Of a DNA stretch of 64,000 nt, positions 9,555 through 18,421 are shown in pieces (the first letter of the stretch is position 1; each line of letters opens with the position of its first letter). The stretch spans positions 1 through 64,000 of the forward strand of contig CAWIYC010000001.1 in the NCBI GenBank assembly GCA_963840235.1, read 5' to 3'. A program made the translations under genes and the position numbers. The DNA comes from JBBRHQ01 sp963840235. GTDB lineage: Bacteria; Actinomycetota; Thermoleophilia; Solirubrobacterales; 70-9. The notes under the pieces were generated by a model. The model saw only the letters and a program-made list of their open reading frames with translations. It had not been told where the DNA came from and did not search any database.

Positions 9555-10893
9555 ATGAGCGCGGTCTCGGAGTCCAGTCCGTTGGAAGGCGGCCCCCGGG
9601 CCGGGTCGGGTACCAAGGCGCCGCCGGGCCCGGGAGATTCCCCGGCGCCGGTGGCGATCGAGGTCCGCGGCGTGGCCAAGACCTTCAGCCTCCCGGGCCA
9701 CCGCATCGACACGATCAAGGAGCGGGTCGTGCACCCGTTCGCCCGCCCGGAGGTCCACGAGCTGCACGCGCTGCGCGACGTCTCCTTCGATGTCCTGCAG
9801 GGGAGAGTTCTTCGGCATCGTCGGCCGAAACGGCTCCGGCAAGAGCACCCTGCTGAAGGTCCTGGCGAGCATCTACCAGGCGGACAGTGGCCGGGTGAGG
9901 ATGGCGGGCACTCTGGCGCCCTTCATCGAGCTCGGAGTCGGCTTCAACACCGAGCTGACGGCGGAGGAGAACATCGTCCTCAACGGGGTGATGATGGGCC
10001 TGACGCGGGGCCAGGCACAGGCACGGATCGGCACCGTCCTCGAGTTCGCCGAGCTGGAGGAGTTCGTCGACATGAAGCTGAAGAACTACTCCTCGGGAAT
10101 GCTGGTTCGGCTCGCCTTCTCGATCATGCTCCAGGCCGACACCGACATCCTCCTGATCGACGAGGTCCTGGCGGTGGGAGACGCGGCTTTCCAGCAGAAG
10201 TGCGCCGACGTGTTCAAGCAGATGCGCGACTCGGGGCGAACGGTGATCCTGGTGACCCATGACATGCGCTCCGTTGACAAGTATTGCCATCGGGCGCTCC
10301 TTCTCAACGACGGCCGGATCGAGTCGATCGGGGACCCGCACGAGGTCGGCAGGCGCTACCTGCAGCCTCAACTTCGAGGGGGCGGCGGACGAGCACGGGA
10401 TCGAGCGCGTCCGCACCAGGGAGGAGACGGCCGCGGCATCGGAGGTTCGCCTGGCCGACGTCTGGCTGGAAGGGCGAGGACGGCTCGAGGATCCTCAACG
10501 TCGAGCAGGGCGCGACGATCAGGCTTCAACGCGATCATCGAGGCGCGGCGGGAGATAGTGGCGCCGACCGTTGGCTTCAGCTTTGCCGACGCCAATGGGG
10601 TCGATGTCTTCGCGCTCGAGCGAGAGTCCGGGGGACCCCGGCCCCTGCTGGAGAAGCTGAGCGGCGGGCGAGCGGGCGCAGGTCGACCGGCACCGTTTCC
10701 AACCGCCTCGCCAGCGGCCGATACGACATCGGCTGCTGGGTCGGGCGCAACAACTACGCCGTCGGACGTTGCCATGCACGTACCGCATGCGCTCGACTTC
10801 GTCGTCTACGGGCGGCGAGACGTGGCCGGGCTGGTGGACCTCGACCATCAGCTCGAGGCCGAGATCGTGACCGAGGCCCCGGAGGAGCGGTGA
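9555..10893 (+). pseudogene. ABC transporter ATP-binding protein, Wzt/TagH type, frameshifted
   Basis: ATG 9555 opens a Pro/Gly-rich leader, then IEVRGVAKTFSLPGHRIDTI. A shift near 9790 leads to FFGIVGRNGSGKSTLLKVL (Walker A), GFNTELTAEENIVLNG, NYSSGMLVRLAFSI (ABC signature), DILLIDEVLAVGD (Walker B) and VILVTHD (H-loop). These motifs are those of ATPases exporting O-antigen or teichoic-acid chains. After more shifts near 10370 and 10670, Wzt-like C-terminal glycan-binding pieces appear (NAIIEARREIVAPTVGFSF; RLASGRYDIGCWVGRNN; HALDFVVYGRRDVAGLVDL). TGA 10891-10893 overlaps the GTG of the permease gene. I interpret this as one functional gene of about 440 codons with at least three indel errors. 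Confidence 0.8.
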
Positions 10894-11739
10894 GCACCGT
10901 CCCGGCCGAGCCCGAGCTGAAGGAGATCCACGGGCCCTCGGCGATCGGCGGCGGGCGGAGGCGATTCCTGGAGCTTGCTCTGGCTGATCGCCCAGAACGA
11001 GTTCCGCAAGGCCTATTTCGGCACCGTGCTCGGTTACTTCTGGTCGCTGGTGCGGCCTCTGCTGTTGTTCGGCGTCCTCCTGCTCGTCTTCACCAAGGTC
11101 TTTCGCCTCGGCAGCGGAGTTCCCGACTACCCGGTGCTGCTGCTGCTCAACATCGTCCTCTTCACACTTGTTCAAGAGGCGACCGGCGGCGCCGTCACCT
11201 CGATCGTCGGCAACGAGGGGATCGTGCGCAAGACTCAGTTCCCGCGGCTGGTGATCCCGCTCTCGATCGTCCTCACCAGCCTCTTCAACCTGGGGCTGAA
11301 CCTGATCGCGGTCTTCGCCTTCATCTTCATCTACGGGGTGGATCCGCTCTGGACCTGGCTGCTGCTGCCGGTGCTGCTGGCGCCGCTCCTGCTGCTGACG
11401 GTCGCCCTCTCGATGTTGCTCTCAGCGCTGTACGTCCGCTTCAGGGACGTCGCCATCATCTGGTCGGTCGCGGTGACGGTGCTGTTCTACGGGACGCCGA
11501 TCCTCTACCCGATCGAGGTCGTCCCCAAGGGCCTGCGCACGATCGAGCTGTTCAACCCGCTGGCGCCGATCTTCGTGCAGGCGCGGAAGTGGATCATCGA
11601 TCCCGATGCTCCAGGGGCCGTCGCCGCGGCCGGGGGCTGGTCACGGCTGGTGCCGGCGATAACGATCTTCTTCGCTCTCTGCGCCCTGGCTGTTTGGATC
11701 TTCAAACGGGAGTCGCCCAGGGTCGCCGAGGCGCTCTGA
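10890..11739 (+). CDS. ABC transporter permease, Wzm/TagG type, one frameshift near its start
   Basis: GTG 10890 overlaps the stop of the ATPase gene (GTGA). The first 28 codons read VSTVPAEPELKEIHG and then a conserved amphipathic lead. Removing one T near 10976 joins this to LLWLIAQNEFRKAYFGTVLG, the cytoplasmic interfacial helix of ABC-2 polysaccharide exporters. Six membrane spans follow (for example LLLFGVLLLVFTKVF, FAFIFIYG, LLLLTVALSMLLSAL), with the family signature RFRDVAIIWSVAVTVLFYGTPILYP near the middle of the second half. It forms the membrane channel for the glycan chain with the upstream ATPase. The gene ends convergently 14 bp from the leftward methyltransferase gene, with no obvious terminator between. 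Confidence 0.88.
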
Positions 11740-11753
11740 GGGGGCCGCCGCGG

Positions 11754-12544
11754 TCAGGCGCGCTTGAACAGCTGCACCGAGGCGATCCGCCGCATCGGGT
11801 ACTCGTCGTACGGGAGGTCGCCGCGCCAGCGGTTGTGGGCCTCGGCCGAGACCAGGTAGGTGTCGGGGTCGGACTCGAGGCCGGCGATCGCCTCGCCCAG
11901 CAGGGGCAGGGGCAGGCCCGACCCGGAGACGATCCGCTCGAGGCGCTCGAGGTGGGCTTCGGCCCCCCACCCGGCGAAGACGTGATCGACGGCGTGGACC
12001 GAGCAGCCGGCACCGGGGTCGAGCAACTCGTCGATCGCTCCCATCACCCGGTCCACGGATGGGAGCGGCAGGTGCTCGAGCACGGAGACCGAGTAGATCG
12101 CGGCGAACCCGGGCTCAATCGGCGCCTCGGGGGGAAGCGGTCGCGCACGAACTCCAGGTCGGGGTAGAGCCGGCGGAACTCCTCGTAGCTCCGGGGGCCG
12201 TTGTCGCTGCCGTCGTAGGGGTCGACGACGGTGACCTCGTAGGAGAGGTGCGAGAGCAGCCCCGCCAGCAGGGGCTCACCCGCCCCGATCTCGAGGATCC
12301 GCCCGCCGGGCTCGACGTTTCCGAGGACGGCCTTCAGCATCCAGCAGCGCTGGAGGTCCTTCATGTCCCCGCTGGCGCTCACCAGCCCGGGGAGGTGGTC
12401 GGCGCTGTCGGCGAAGTCGCGGGCGGTGCCGTAGGAGATCGGCGCCAGCGGGAACCGGCCCCGGTAGCGCTCGGCGATCTCCCAGAGGCGGCTGCCGGGG
12501 ACGAGGGGCGGGGCCCCGCCGCCCTCAGCCTGCGATTCCGCCAT
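11754..12544 (-). CDS. SAM-dependent methyltransferase, one frameshift
   Basis: Starts at ATG 12544, 20 bp inside the end of the upstream GT4 gene. ILEIGAGEPLLAGLLSHL is SAM motif I (about residue 87) and YEVTVVDPYDG is motif II with its acidic residue. Near 12129-12134 a run of six G is one short: adding a base joins FVRDRFPPE to APIEPGFAAIYSVSVLEHLP, the motif III/IV region, and on to HAVDHVFAGWGAEAHL and the stop at 11754. The corrected protein is about 263 residues. It is the last gene of a 10-kb leftward glycan operon, so it likely methylates a sugar or caps the chain end. This homopolymer break is almost certainly a sequencing error. Confidence 0.72.
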
Positions 12545-13733
12545 GGTCCGCGACCTCCTCTCCGCCGGCGCGCGGGACGAGCAGCCCACGGTAGAAGTCC
12601 GAGAGCCCGGCTGCGTTGCGCTCCCAGTTGAGGTTGGCGCAGGCGAACTCGCGCCCGCCGCGGCCAAGGCGCGCCGCCAGCGCCGGGTCGGCGATCAGCT
12701 GCCGCAGGCGCTCGGCTATCTCAAGAGCCGTTCCCACCTCGAGCAGGATCGCATTCTCCCCGTCGGTTAGGTCGTTGCCCACGTTGCAGCGGGGCAGGAT
12801 CACCGGCCGCCCCATGGCGAGGAATTCCGGCACCTTGGAGGGAAGCCGGTAGCGGTTGAAGACGTCGGGAGCACCGGGCTGGACGAAGCCGTCGGCGAGG
12901 GCGAGGTACCCGGGCACCTCCTTCCAGGGGACGACGCCGACCTCGACCACGCTGTCAGCCACCGCCCTGGCCGAGCGCGGGTCCAGGCCGCCGCGAACCG
13001 TGCTGCCGACCTGCACCAGCTTCACCGCCAGGCCCTCGCGCTGCAGCAGCTTCACCGCCAGGTAGAGGCTGAGCATCTCGTGCTGGTTGGCGTAGTGAGT
13101 GGTGCCGTGGTAGACGAGGACGAAGTCGTCGGGGGCGAGGCCGAGGAGGTCGCGCCCGAGGGCGGGCTCGAGGCCGGGGCCGAAGCGGTCGGTGTCCACC
13201 CCCGGGCGGGCGAGGTGGTGCGGCCGGTGGGCGGAGTTGAATTCGTTCAGCTCCTCGGTGATCACGGTGATCCCGGCGGCTTCGCGGAGGAACTCGGGAT
13301 AGCGCGAGGGATGAACGAGGTCCGCCGGCACCAGCTCGTCCTGGACCGAGGCCGGCAGCGCCAGCAGCTCCTCGATCGGCATCTGCAACGCGGCGCTGAG
13401 CAGGTGCTCCTCGTTGTCCTCGAGGTGGACGACGTAGGGGATGCCGAGCTCGCTGGTGAACCTGGCCGTCTCCCGGCGGACGTTCTCGCGCGGCGTCCAG
13501 GCGCAGATCAGGGACTCCCCGGGGTCCCGCCGCCACTGCTCCAGCTTCGACGGCAGCCCGGCGCGACCGATGCACTCGAAGCGGGGCTCGCCGACCCGCT
13601 CGAGCCGGTCGGTCCCGCCCTCGCAGGCGAGGGTCACCTCCCAGCCGAGGTCGCTCAGCAGGTTGCCGAAATGAAAGGCCTGGATGCCGCTGTTGGAGTC
13701 GAACAGGCCGTAGTGGATGATCAGAAGTCTCAT
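12525..13733 (-). CDS. Glycosyltransferase family 4
   Basis: 402 residues. ATG 13733 overlaps the upstream stop as ATGA. The N-terminal GT-B half begins MRLLIIHYGLFDSNSGIQ, with AFHFGNLLSDLGWEVTLAC as the second strand/helix of the acceptor domain. The C-terminal half has FVLVYHGTTHYANQHEM, VEVGVVPWKEVPGYLALAD and the donor-binding region RLPSKVPEFLAMGRPVI followed by GENAILLEVG. A retaining GT-B transferase acting in the cytoplasm on a lipid-linked oligosaccharide is the expected role. It lies between a double GT2 gene and a methyltransferase, all tightly coupled, so they probably build one repeat unit. Confidence 0.85.
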   Translation of the reverse strand: MRLLIIHYGLFDSNSGIQAFHFGNLLSDLGWEVTLACEGGTDRLERVGEPRFECIGRAGLPSKLEQWRRDPGESLICAWTPRENVRRETARFTSELGIPYVVHLEDNEEHLLSAALQMPIEELLALPASVQDELVPADLVHPSRYPEFLREAAGITVITEELNEFNSAHRPHHLARPGVDTDRFGPGLEPALGRDLLGLAPDDFVLVYHGTTHYANQHEMLSLYLAVKLLQREGLAVKLVQVGSTVRGGLDPRSARAVADSVVEVGVVPWKEVPGYLALADGFVQPGAPDVFNRYRLPSKVPEFLAMGRPVILPRCNVGNDLTDGENAILLEVGTALEIAERLRQLIADPALAARLGRGGREFACANLNWERNAAGLSDFYRGLLVPRAGGEEVADHGGIAG

Positions 13734-15367
13734 CCCCGGCCGCCCGCCGGAACCGGCTCGAAGCTCGCCCGGCGCCTGTCGAGATTCGGGTTGTAATACG
13801 GGTCGCCACCCCGCAGGCGCTCGTAGAAGCAGTCGACGAAGAGCGCCCGGTCGACGACGTCGAAGGCGGCCCTCCTGGTGGCGGCGGTCTCGTGGCAGAC
13901 GACGGTCGGCGCAGCGGCGTAGACCGGAGTCCGGCCGATCTCGAGCGAGCGGCAGCAGAGGTCGAAGTCCTCGAATCGGGTCCGGTAGGCCTCGCGGAAA
14001 CCGCCCAGCTCGGCGAACAGGCGGCGATCCACCAGCATGCACTCGGCGCTGACGGCGGAGACCTCCCGGTCGCAGCAGAGGTTCCCGTAGTAGCCGTCGC
14101 CGTCGGCGGCGATCCCGGCGAGAGCGGAGCTGGCCGGGTCGGCGAGACCAAGCACCAGCCCCGCCTGCTCGACGGTCCCGTCCGGTCGCGCCAGCAGCGG
14201 CCCCACCGGCCCGGCTCCGGGCGTGGCGGCGAGCATGGCGAGCCGATCGATCCAGCCGCCGTCGGGCACCTCGATCGCGTCGGAGAGAAAGACCAGCAGC
14301 CCGGCCGCCGCCTGGTCGGCCCCGAGGTTGTTGGCCGCCGCCCTGTGCAGAGCCCCCGGCCGGCGCTCCACCCGGCGCACGCGCCCGGGAAGGGCCGGGT
14401 GGCCGGGAGGGACGACGGCAAGTACCTCCACGCGGTCCGGGTCCGTGGCTGCCAGTACCGAATCCAGGCAACGCCCGAGCCGGGTCTCGTGACCGTCGGC
14501 GGCGATGACGACGCTGGCCTCGGCGGGGCGGGCGGGTTCGGGCACGATCCGGGTGCGGTGGGGGATCGAGGTGTGGGGCCGGGCTCGGGCGGCGATGCCG
14601 CGTCGGGCGAGGTGTGCGTTGACGGCCTCCGCCTGCAGCTCGGAGATGCCCTGCTTCTGATCCTCCCCGGCGGCGATGCTGCCGGGGACCGCGCGCCAGT
14701 GGTAGAGGATCTCCGGTATGTGGCGGATGCGGTCGGTGCGCTCCGAGAGCCTCAAGAGGAACTCGTAGTCCTGGATCGAGTCGAAGGTGGGATCCATCCC
14801 GCCGGCCTCCTCGGCCAGGCTGCGGCGCACCGTCAGCAGGTGGCCGATGTACATCGCCCCAAGGGCGTACAGGGGCGAGAAGTCGGGCTTGAAGAAGGGA
14901 TCGCGCCGACGCCCGTCGGCCCCGAGCTTGTCCTCGTCGCTGTAGAGGACGTCGGTCTGCGGATGGCGAACGAGCTCGCGCACCACCCCCAGCAAGGCCC
15001 CCGGGGCGAGCAGATCGTCGTGGTCCAGAAAGGCGACCAGCTCTCCCTCGCAGGTCGCGAGTGCGCTGTTGGTCGCCACCGAGATTCCGGAGTTGCGTTC
15101 CAGGTAAATTGCCTTGACCCGCTCCTCGGCCCCGGCGTGGCGCTCGATCGTGCTGCGGACGGCCCCCCCGGTGGACCCGTCGTCGGCGATGCACAGCTCC
15201 CACTCCGGATAGGCCTGCGAGATCACCGAGCCGATCGCCTCCTCGAGCAGCCGGGGATCGGTGTTGTAGGTCGGCATCACCACCGAGACCAGCGGCCGCG
15301 TTTCGAGCGAGGCCAGCTGCGCCTCGAGCACCCGCTCTTCCCCGGCCCCTCGGCGGGAACGCCTCAC
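13730..15367 (-). CDS. Two-domain glycosyltransferase family 2
   Basis: 545 residues from GTG 15367, which overlaps the preceding TGA (GTGA). The frame stays open far upstream, but that part lies antisense-free inside the preceding gene and is not needed. The first GT2 domain spans about 20-290: LVSVVMPTYNTDPRLLEEA, LCIADDGSTGGAV, LVAFLDHDDLLAPGAL (DxD) and DVLYSDEDKLGADG, with QDYEFLLRLSE near its end. The second domain (about 310-540) has ASVVIAADGHETRLGRCL, LLVFLSDAIEVPDGG, SAECMLVDRRLFAELGGF and FEDFDLCCRSLEIG. Such tandem GT2 proteins add two sugars or polymerise. The second domain's DxD is SDAIEV rather than a plain DxD, so it may be a weaker catalyst or a binding module. Confidence 0.88.
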   Translation of the reverse strand: MRRSRRGAGEERVLEAQLASLETRPLVSVVMPTYNTDPRLLEEAIGSVISQAYPEWELCIADDGSTGGAVRSTIERHAGAEERVKAIYLERNSGISVATNSALATCEGELVAFLDHDDLLAPGALLGVVRELVRHPQTDVLYSDEDKLGADGRRRDPFFKPDFSPLYALGAMYIGHLLTVRRSLAEEAGGMDPTFDSIQDYEFLLRLSERTDRIRHIPEILYHWRAVPGSIAAGEDQKQGISELQAEAVNAHLARRGIAARARPHTSIPHRTRIVPEPARPAEASVVIAADGHETRLGRCLDSVLAATDPDRVEVLAVVPPGHPALPGRVRRVERRPGALHRAAANNLGADQAAAGLLVFLSDAIEVPDGGWIDRLAMLAATPGAGPVGPLLARPDGTVEQAGLVLGLADPASSALAGIAADGDGYYGNLCCDREVSAVSAECMLVDRRLFAELGGFREAYRTRFEDFDLCCRSLEIGRTPVYAAAPTVVCHETAATRRAAFDVVDRALFVDCFYERLRGGDPYYNPNLDRRRASFEPVPAGGRG

Positions 15368-16011
15368 CGGCGACCGATGAGCCGCTTCGCGGCCCGCAGC
15401 GGACGGGTCACCCGCCAGCTCAGGGTTGCCTCGTACCGCGCCGCCACCCGCTCGCTGATCGCCCACGAGCCCGGTGACGAGTCCGGCTCCAGCTCCAGCT
15501 CGGCGATCCGGAAGGCCTTGCGCGCAAGTTCGCGGTCGAAGCTCTCCCGGAGGTCGTCCAGGGCCCGACCTCCCTCGGAGTCGAGCCGACCGAACAGCGC
15601 CGCCAGCCCGCCGTCTTCGGGGTCCTCCTTCCGGCGGGGCGCGCCGGCGCCGGCCGGGCGCCTTTGCAGCGCGACCCAGTCGCGGTGCCCCGGGGGAGGG
15701 GATGCTCCGTCCCCCCCGGCGACGGGCACGGCGAAGATCAGCAGACCCCCCTCGCCGAGGAGCCGGTGCACCTCCGCCAGCCACTTCGGCCACTCTGCCC
15801 GCAGCCGGGAGAAGGCCGAGAGCGAGAAGATCAGGTCGAACTCGCCGTCGGCAAACTCGAGCGGTGGCGACGGCGCCGTTCCAGCGTCGGAGCCGGCGCC
15901 CAGGTGCCGGTCGAGGTCGAGCCGGCGCACTCCCGCCGCGGAGAAGCCGGCCGGGGCCATTCCCGCGACCTCGAGCGCCGGTGAAGGTGCGATCGCCGTC
16001 ATCGCCGACAT
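15364..16011 (-). CDS. Degenerate SAM-methyltransferase-like protein
   Basis: 215 residues. It starts at ATG 16011 (MSAMTAIAPSP; ATG 16002 is an alternative) and ends with a TGA overlapping the next GTG. The recognisable core is ADGEFDLIFSLSAFSRL, EWPKWLAEVHRLLGEGG and LLIFAVPVAGG, the motif IV to VI part of class I methyltransferases. The N-terminal SAM loop is reduced to LEVAGMAPAGFSA and lacks the GxGxG pattern, and the domain is shorter than usual. The tail YEATLSWRVTRPLRAAKRL is the membrane-proximal tail often found on glycan-operon enzymes. It could be an inactive or partner subunit; catalysis is doubtful. Confidence 0.6.
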   Translation of the reverse strand: MSAMTAIAPSPALEVAGMAPAGFSAAGVRRLDLDRHLGAGSDAGTAPSPPLEFADGEFDLIFSLSAFSRLRAEWPKWLAEVHRLLGEGGLLIFAVPVAGGDGASPPPGHRDWVALQRRPAGAGAPRRKEDPEDGGLAALFGRLDSEGGRALDDLRESFDRELARKAFRIAELELEPDSSPGSWAISERVAARYEATLSWRVTRPLRAAKRLIGRR

Positions 16012-16025
16012 CGTATGGCGTGGAT

Positions 16026-17489
16026 TCACCCGTCGAAGGCGAGCAGACGCTCGACCTCGGCCATGGCGACGTCGTCCAGCGAGTCGGCCCAATCAGACGG
16101 CCAGTTGACCCGCGAGCCCGCCGCCCGCTCGTCCAGTCGCTCGGATCGCTCCTCCGCCTCCGCCAGGGCTGCGCTGACCGCCTCGACGGTGGGCTCGGTC
16201 GCGATCAGGTTGGAGGAGATCCTCGCCAGCGCCGCCGCGTCCTTGTTCTCGAAGGTGTTGGTGACGGTGGGCATGCCGGCGGCCGCCATCTCGATCGGCG
16301 GGAGACTCGGGTGGGGGGTGTACATGAGGCTGAGTCCGGCGTCCGCGGAGCGCAGCAGCTCCGCATACTCCGCCTGCGAGGTGCGGGGGGCGAGCCGCAG
16401 CGACCTCCCCGAGCGGGGCAGGATCAACTCGCTGTCGCGGGCCTCGACCGTGCCGATCCCGACCAGGTCCCAGCCGGAGAATCGGCCCTCTGCAAGGGCG
16501 CGGTCCAATGCCATGGCGCCGATCTCGTAGAGGTTCCTGGCCGCGTGCTCCTCCGGCCGCGCGTAGAACAGCAGCCGCCTCGGCCCCGTCCGGCGGAGGG
16601 CATCGCCGCTGACCGGGCCGACCGGCGTGATCGCGTTGTCGAAGCTGGCCGACGCCGCGTCGCCGGCCTCCGACCCCGCCGAGTAGACGCCGACCCGGTG
16701 GGCCGCGAACCACTCCCGCAGCAGGTCGGTGGAGAAGAGGCCCGTGTGCGGCAGCTCGTAGCTGCGGCGGCAGAGCGCGGCGGCGCTTCCCATCGGGAAG
16801 ATGAACGGCTCGTACTCCTGGATCAGGTAGAGGAACCGCCGGCAGCGAAGCTCGGGCAGCGCCGCCGCGGCGACGTGGGCGGCGGTCCAGTGAGTCGCGA
16901 TCAGGGTGTCGGCGGGGTTGACCTCCAGGGGGCGGCTGCGATCGGCGGCGAAGGCGACCTCGAGCGCGTCGATCCAGCTGCCGATCCCCTCGTAGCGCGA
17001 CAGCTGCTCCCGCCAGTCGGCGGGGAGCTCGGGGCCCTCCAGCGCGATCAGGCGCACGCTGTGCCCGCGCTCGGCCAGCCTCCGGGCGAGGTTGAAGACG
17101 GCGATGAAACCGCCGAAGAAGTGCTTCAGGTCGATCGCCGGATGGACTATGTTGACGCGCCTCGGGGCGCCTTCGTCGAGCGCGAGGTTGAGTGGCTCCA
17201 GCTTGTCGACGAGCCAGAACGCGCCCTGCACCCGCCGCACGGACTGCGCGGCGCCGAACAGCATCTTCCCCGCGGCCAAGGCGCCGGCAGCGGCCACGGG
17301 GATCGAGAGCAGGATCGCGGGCACGCCCCAGCCGGCCGACTCGGAGCCGACCCCGATCGCGACCCCGGCGACGAAGGCGGCGGCCAGGGGTACGGAGGCC
17401 AGGGCCAGAAGCGCCCGCTTGCGCGCCGCGGTGCCGGCCACGAACCTCGCCATCGGCGCCCTCAACCGGACTGAGAGCCGTCGCATCAC
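16026..17489 (-). CDS. WsaF-like glycosyltransferase with N-terminal membrane helices
   Basis: 487 residues from GTG 17489, overlapping the upstream TGA as GTGA (ATG 17486 also possible). Two hydrophobic helices (about 27-50 and 55-75; LASVPLAAAFVAGVAIG and VPAILLSIPVAAAGALAAG) anchor it. The catalytic part begins RRVNIVHPAIDLKHFFGGF, contains TLIATHWTAAHVAAA and YLIQEYEPFIFPMGS, and has a GT-B donor half RRLLFYARPEEHAARNLYE to LMYTPHPSLPPIEMAAAGMP. These blocks resemble the rhamnosyltransferase WsaF of S-layer glycan synthesis. Rhamnose as donor would fit the complete rml set at 25-28.5 kb, but that is inference. Confidence 0.82.
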   Translation of the reverse strand: MMRRLSVRLRAPMARFVAGTAARKRALLALASVPLAAAFVAGVAIGVGSESAGWGVPAILLSIPVAAAGALAAGKMLFGAAQSVRRVQGAFWLVDKLEPLNLALDEGAPRRVNIVHPAIDLKHFFGGFIAVFNLARRLAERGHSVRLIALEGPELPADWREQLSRYEGIGSWIDALEVAFAADRSRPLEVNPADTLIATHWTAAHVAAAALPELRCRRFLYLIQEYEPFIFPMGSAAALCRRSYELPHTGLFSTDLLREWFAAHRVGVYSAGSEAGDAASASFDNAITPVGPVSGDALRRTGPRRLLFYARPEEHAARNLYEIGAMALDRALAEGRFSGWDLVGIGTVEARDSELILPRSGRSLRLAPRTSQAEYAELLRSADAGLSLMYTPHPSLPPIEMAAAGMPTVTNTFENKDAAALARISSNLIATEPTVEAVSAALAEAEERSERLDERAAGSRVNWPSDWADSLDDVAMAEVERLLAFDG

Positions 17490-18413
17490 GCGGCCGCCTG
17501 AGGGGCGCCTTCCGGCCTGGAGATGCTTCGCGCCGCGACGCCGGCGTCATGGGTCGCCGTGATCGTCAGGCTGAGGGCCAGCTTGGCCAGGATCCCGAGG
17601 TAGACGAGGACGTTCTCGGCGGCCGGGCGATCCGGCGCGTAGAACTTCCGGTAGAAGCGGCCCATTCCGCGATGGAAGGCGATCTCCTGCCGGAACCGTC
17701 GCCTGCCGGTGCTGCTGCCGCCCTTGACGTGCACCGTCGTGCCCGCGGGCTCGTAGAAGATCCGCCATCCCTGCTGCCAGAAGCGGTAGCACCAGTCGAG
17801 GTCCTCCATGTAGAGCCAGTACCCCTCGTCCAGGGCTGCCGGCCTCCCGGACGGCGTCCATGCGCACGAGCATGAAGGCGCCGTTGACGGCGTCGACCTC
17901 GCCGGGCTCGTCGTCTCCGAGGTCGGTGGCGCGGTACTGGCTGAGGCTGGACGGGGCCCCGGCCTTCCGCCCGACGCCGGCGAAGTGGGCGAGCGCCCCG
18001 AGCGGGGTCGGGAAGGAGCGCTTGCAGGCATGGTCCAACTCGCCGGAGGGGGTGATCAGCTTGCAGCCGACCATCCCGATCCGCGGATCGGACGCGAGCC
18101 TGCCCAGGCAGGCGTCGACCGCCCCGGCGGTGATCTCGGTGTCCGGGTTGAGCAGGAGCACCGACTCCGCCGCGGTCTCCTCGAGGACCAGGTTGTTGGC
18201 GGCGGAGAAGCCGATGTTCGAGCGCCGGACCAGCCGCACCCCGGGGAACTCGGCGGCGACCATCTCGGGCGTCGAGTCGGGGCTGCCGCTGTCAACCACG
18301 GTGACCCGGTGGCTGACCGAGGGCGGGTTGGCCTCGATCGAGCTGAGGCACCGTCGCAGCAGGTCCTTTGCCCCATGGCTGACGATCACCACCTCCAACT
18401 CCGGGGAGCCCAT
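17486..18413 (-). CDS. GT2 rhamnosyltransferase-like enzyme, one frameshift
   Basis: Starts at ATG 18413 with GSPELEVVIVSHGAKDLL. RRSNIGFSAANNLVLEET and VLLLNPDTEITAGAVD (the DxD equivalent) mark the WbbL-like rhamnosyltransferase group. One extra base in the G run near 17833-17835 breaks the frame: REAGS must be joined to LDEGYWLYMEDLDWCYRFW, the acidic acceptor motif, after which AFHRGMGRFYRKFYAPDRPA and a hydrophobic segment LVYLGILAKLALSL precede the stop at 17486. The corrected length is about 309 residues. It starts 9 bp after the sugar transferase gene ends, inside the long leftward operon. This is likely a sequencing error rather than a real pseudogene. Confidence 0.8.
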
Positions 18414-18421
18414 CGTCGTCC

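Noticed and set aside
15368..15793. N-terminal extension of the double GT2 protein
   Set aside because: It overlaps the coupled methyltransferase-like gene, has Arg/Gly-rich composition, and GTG 15367 forms the usual GTGA overlap.
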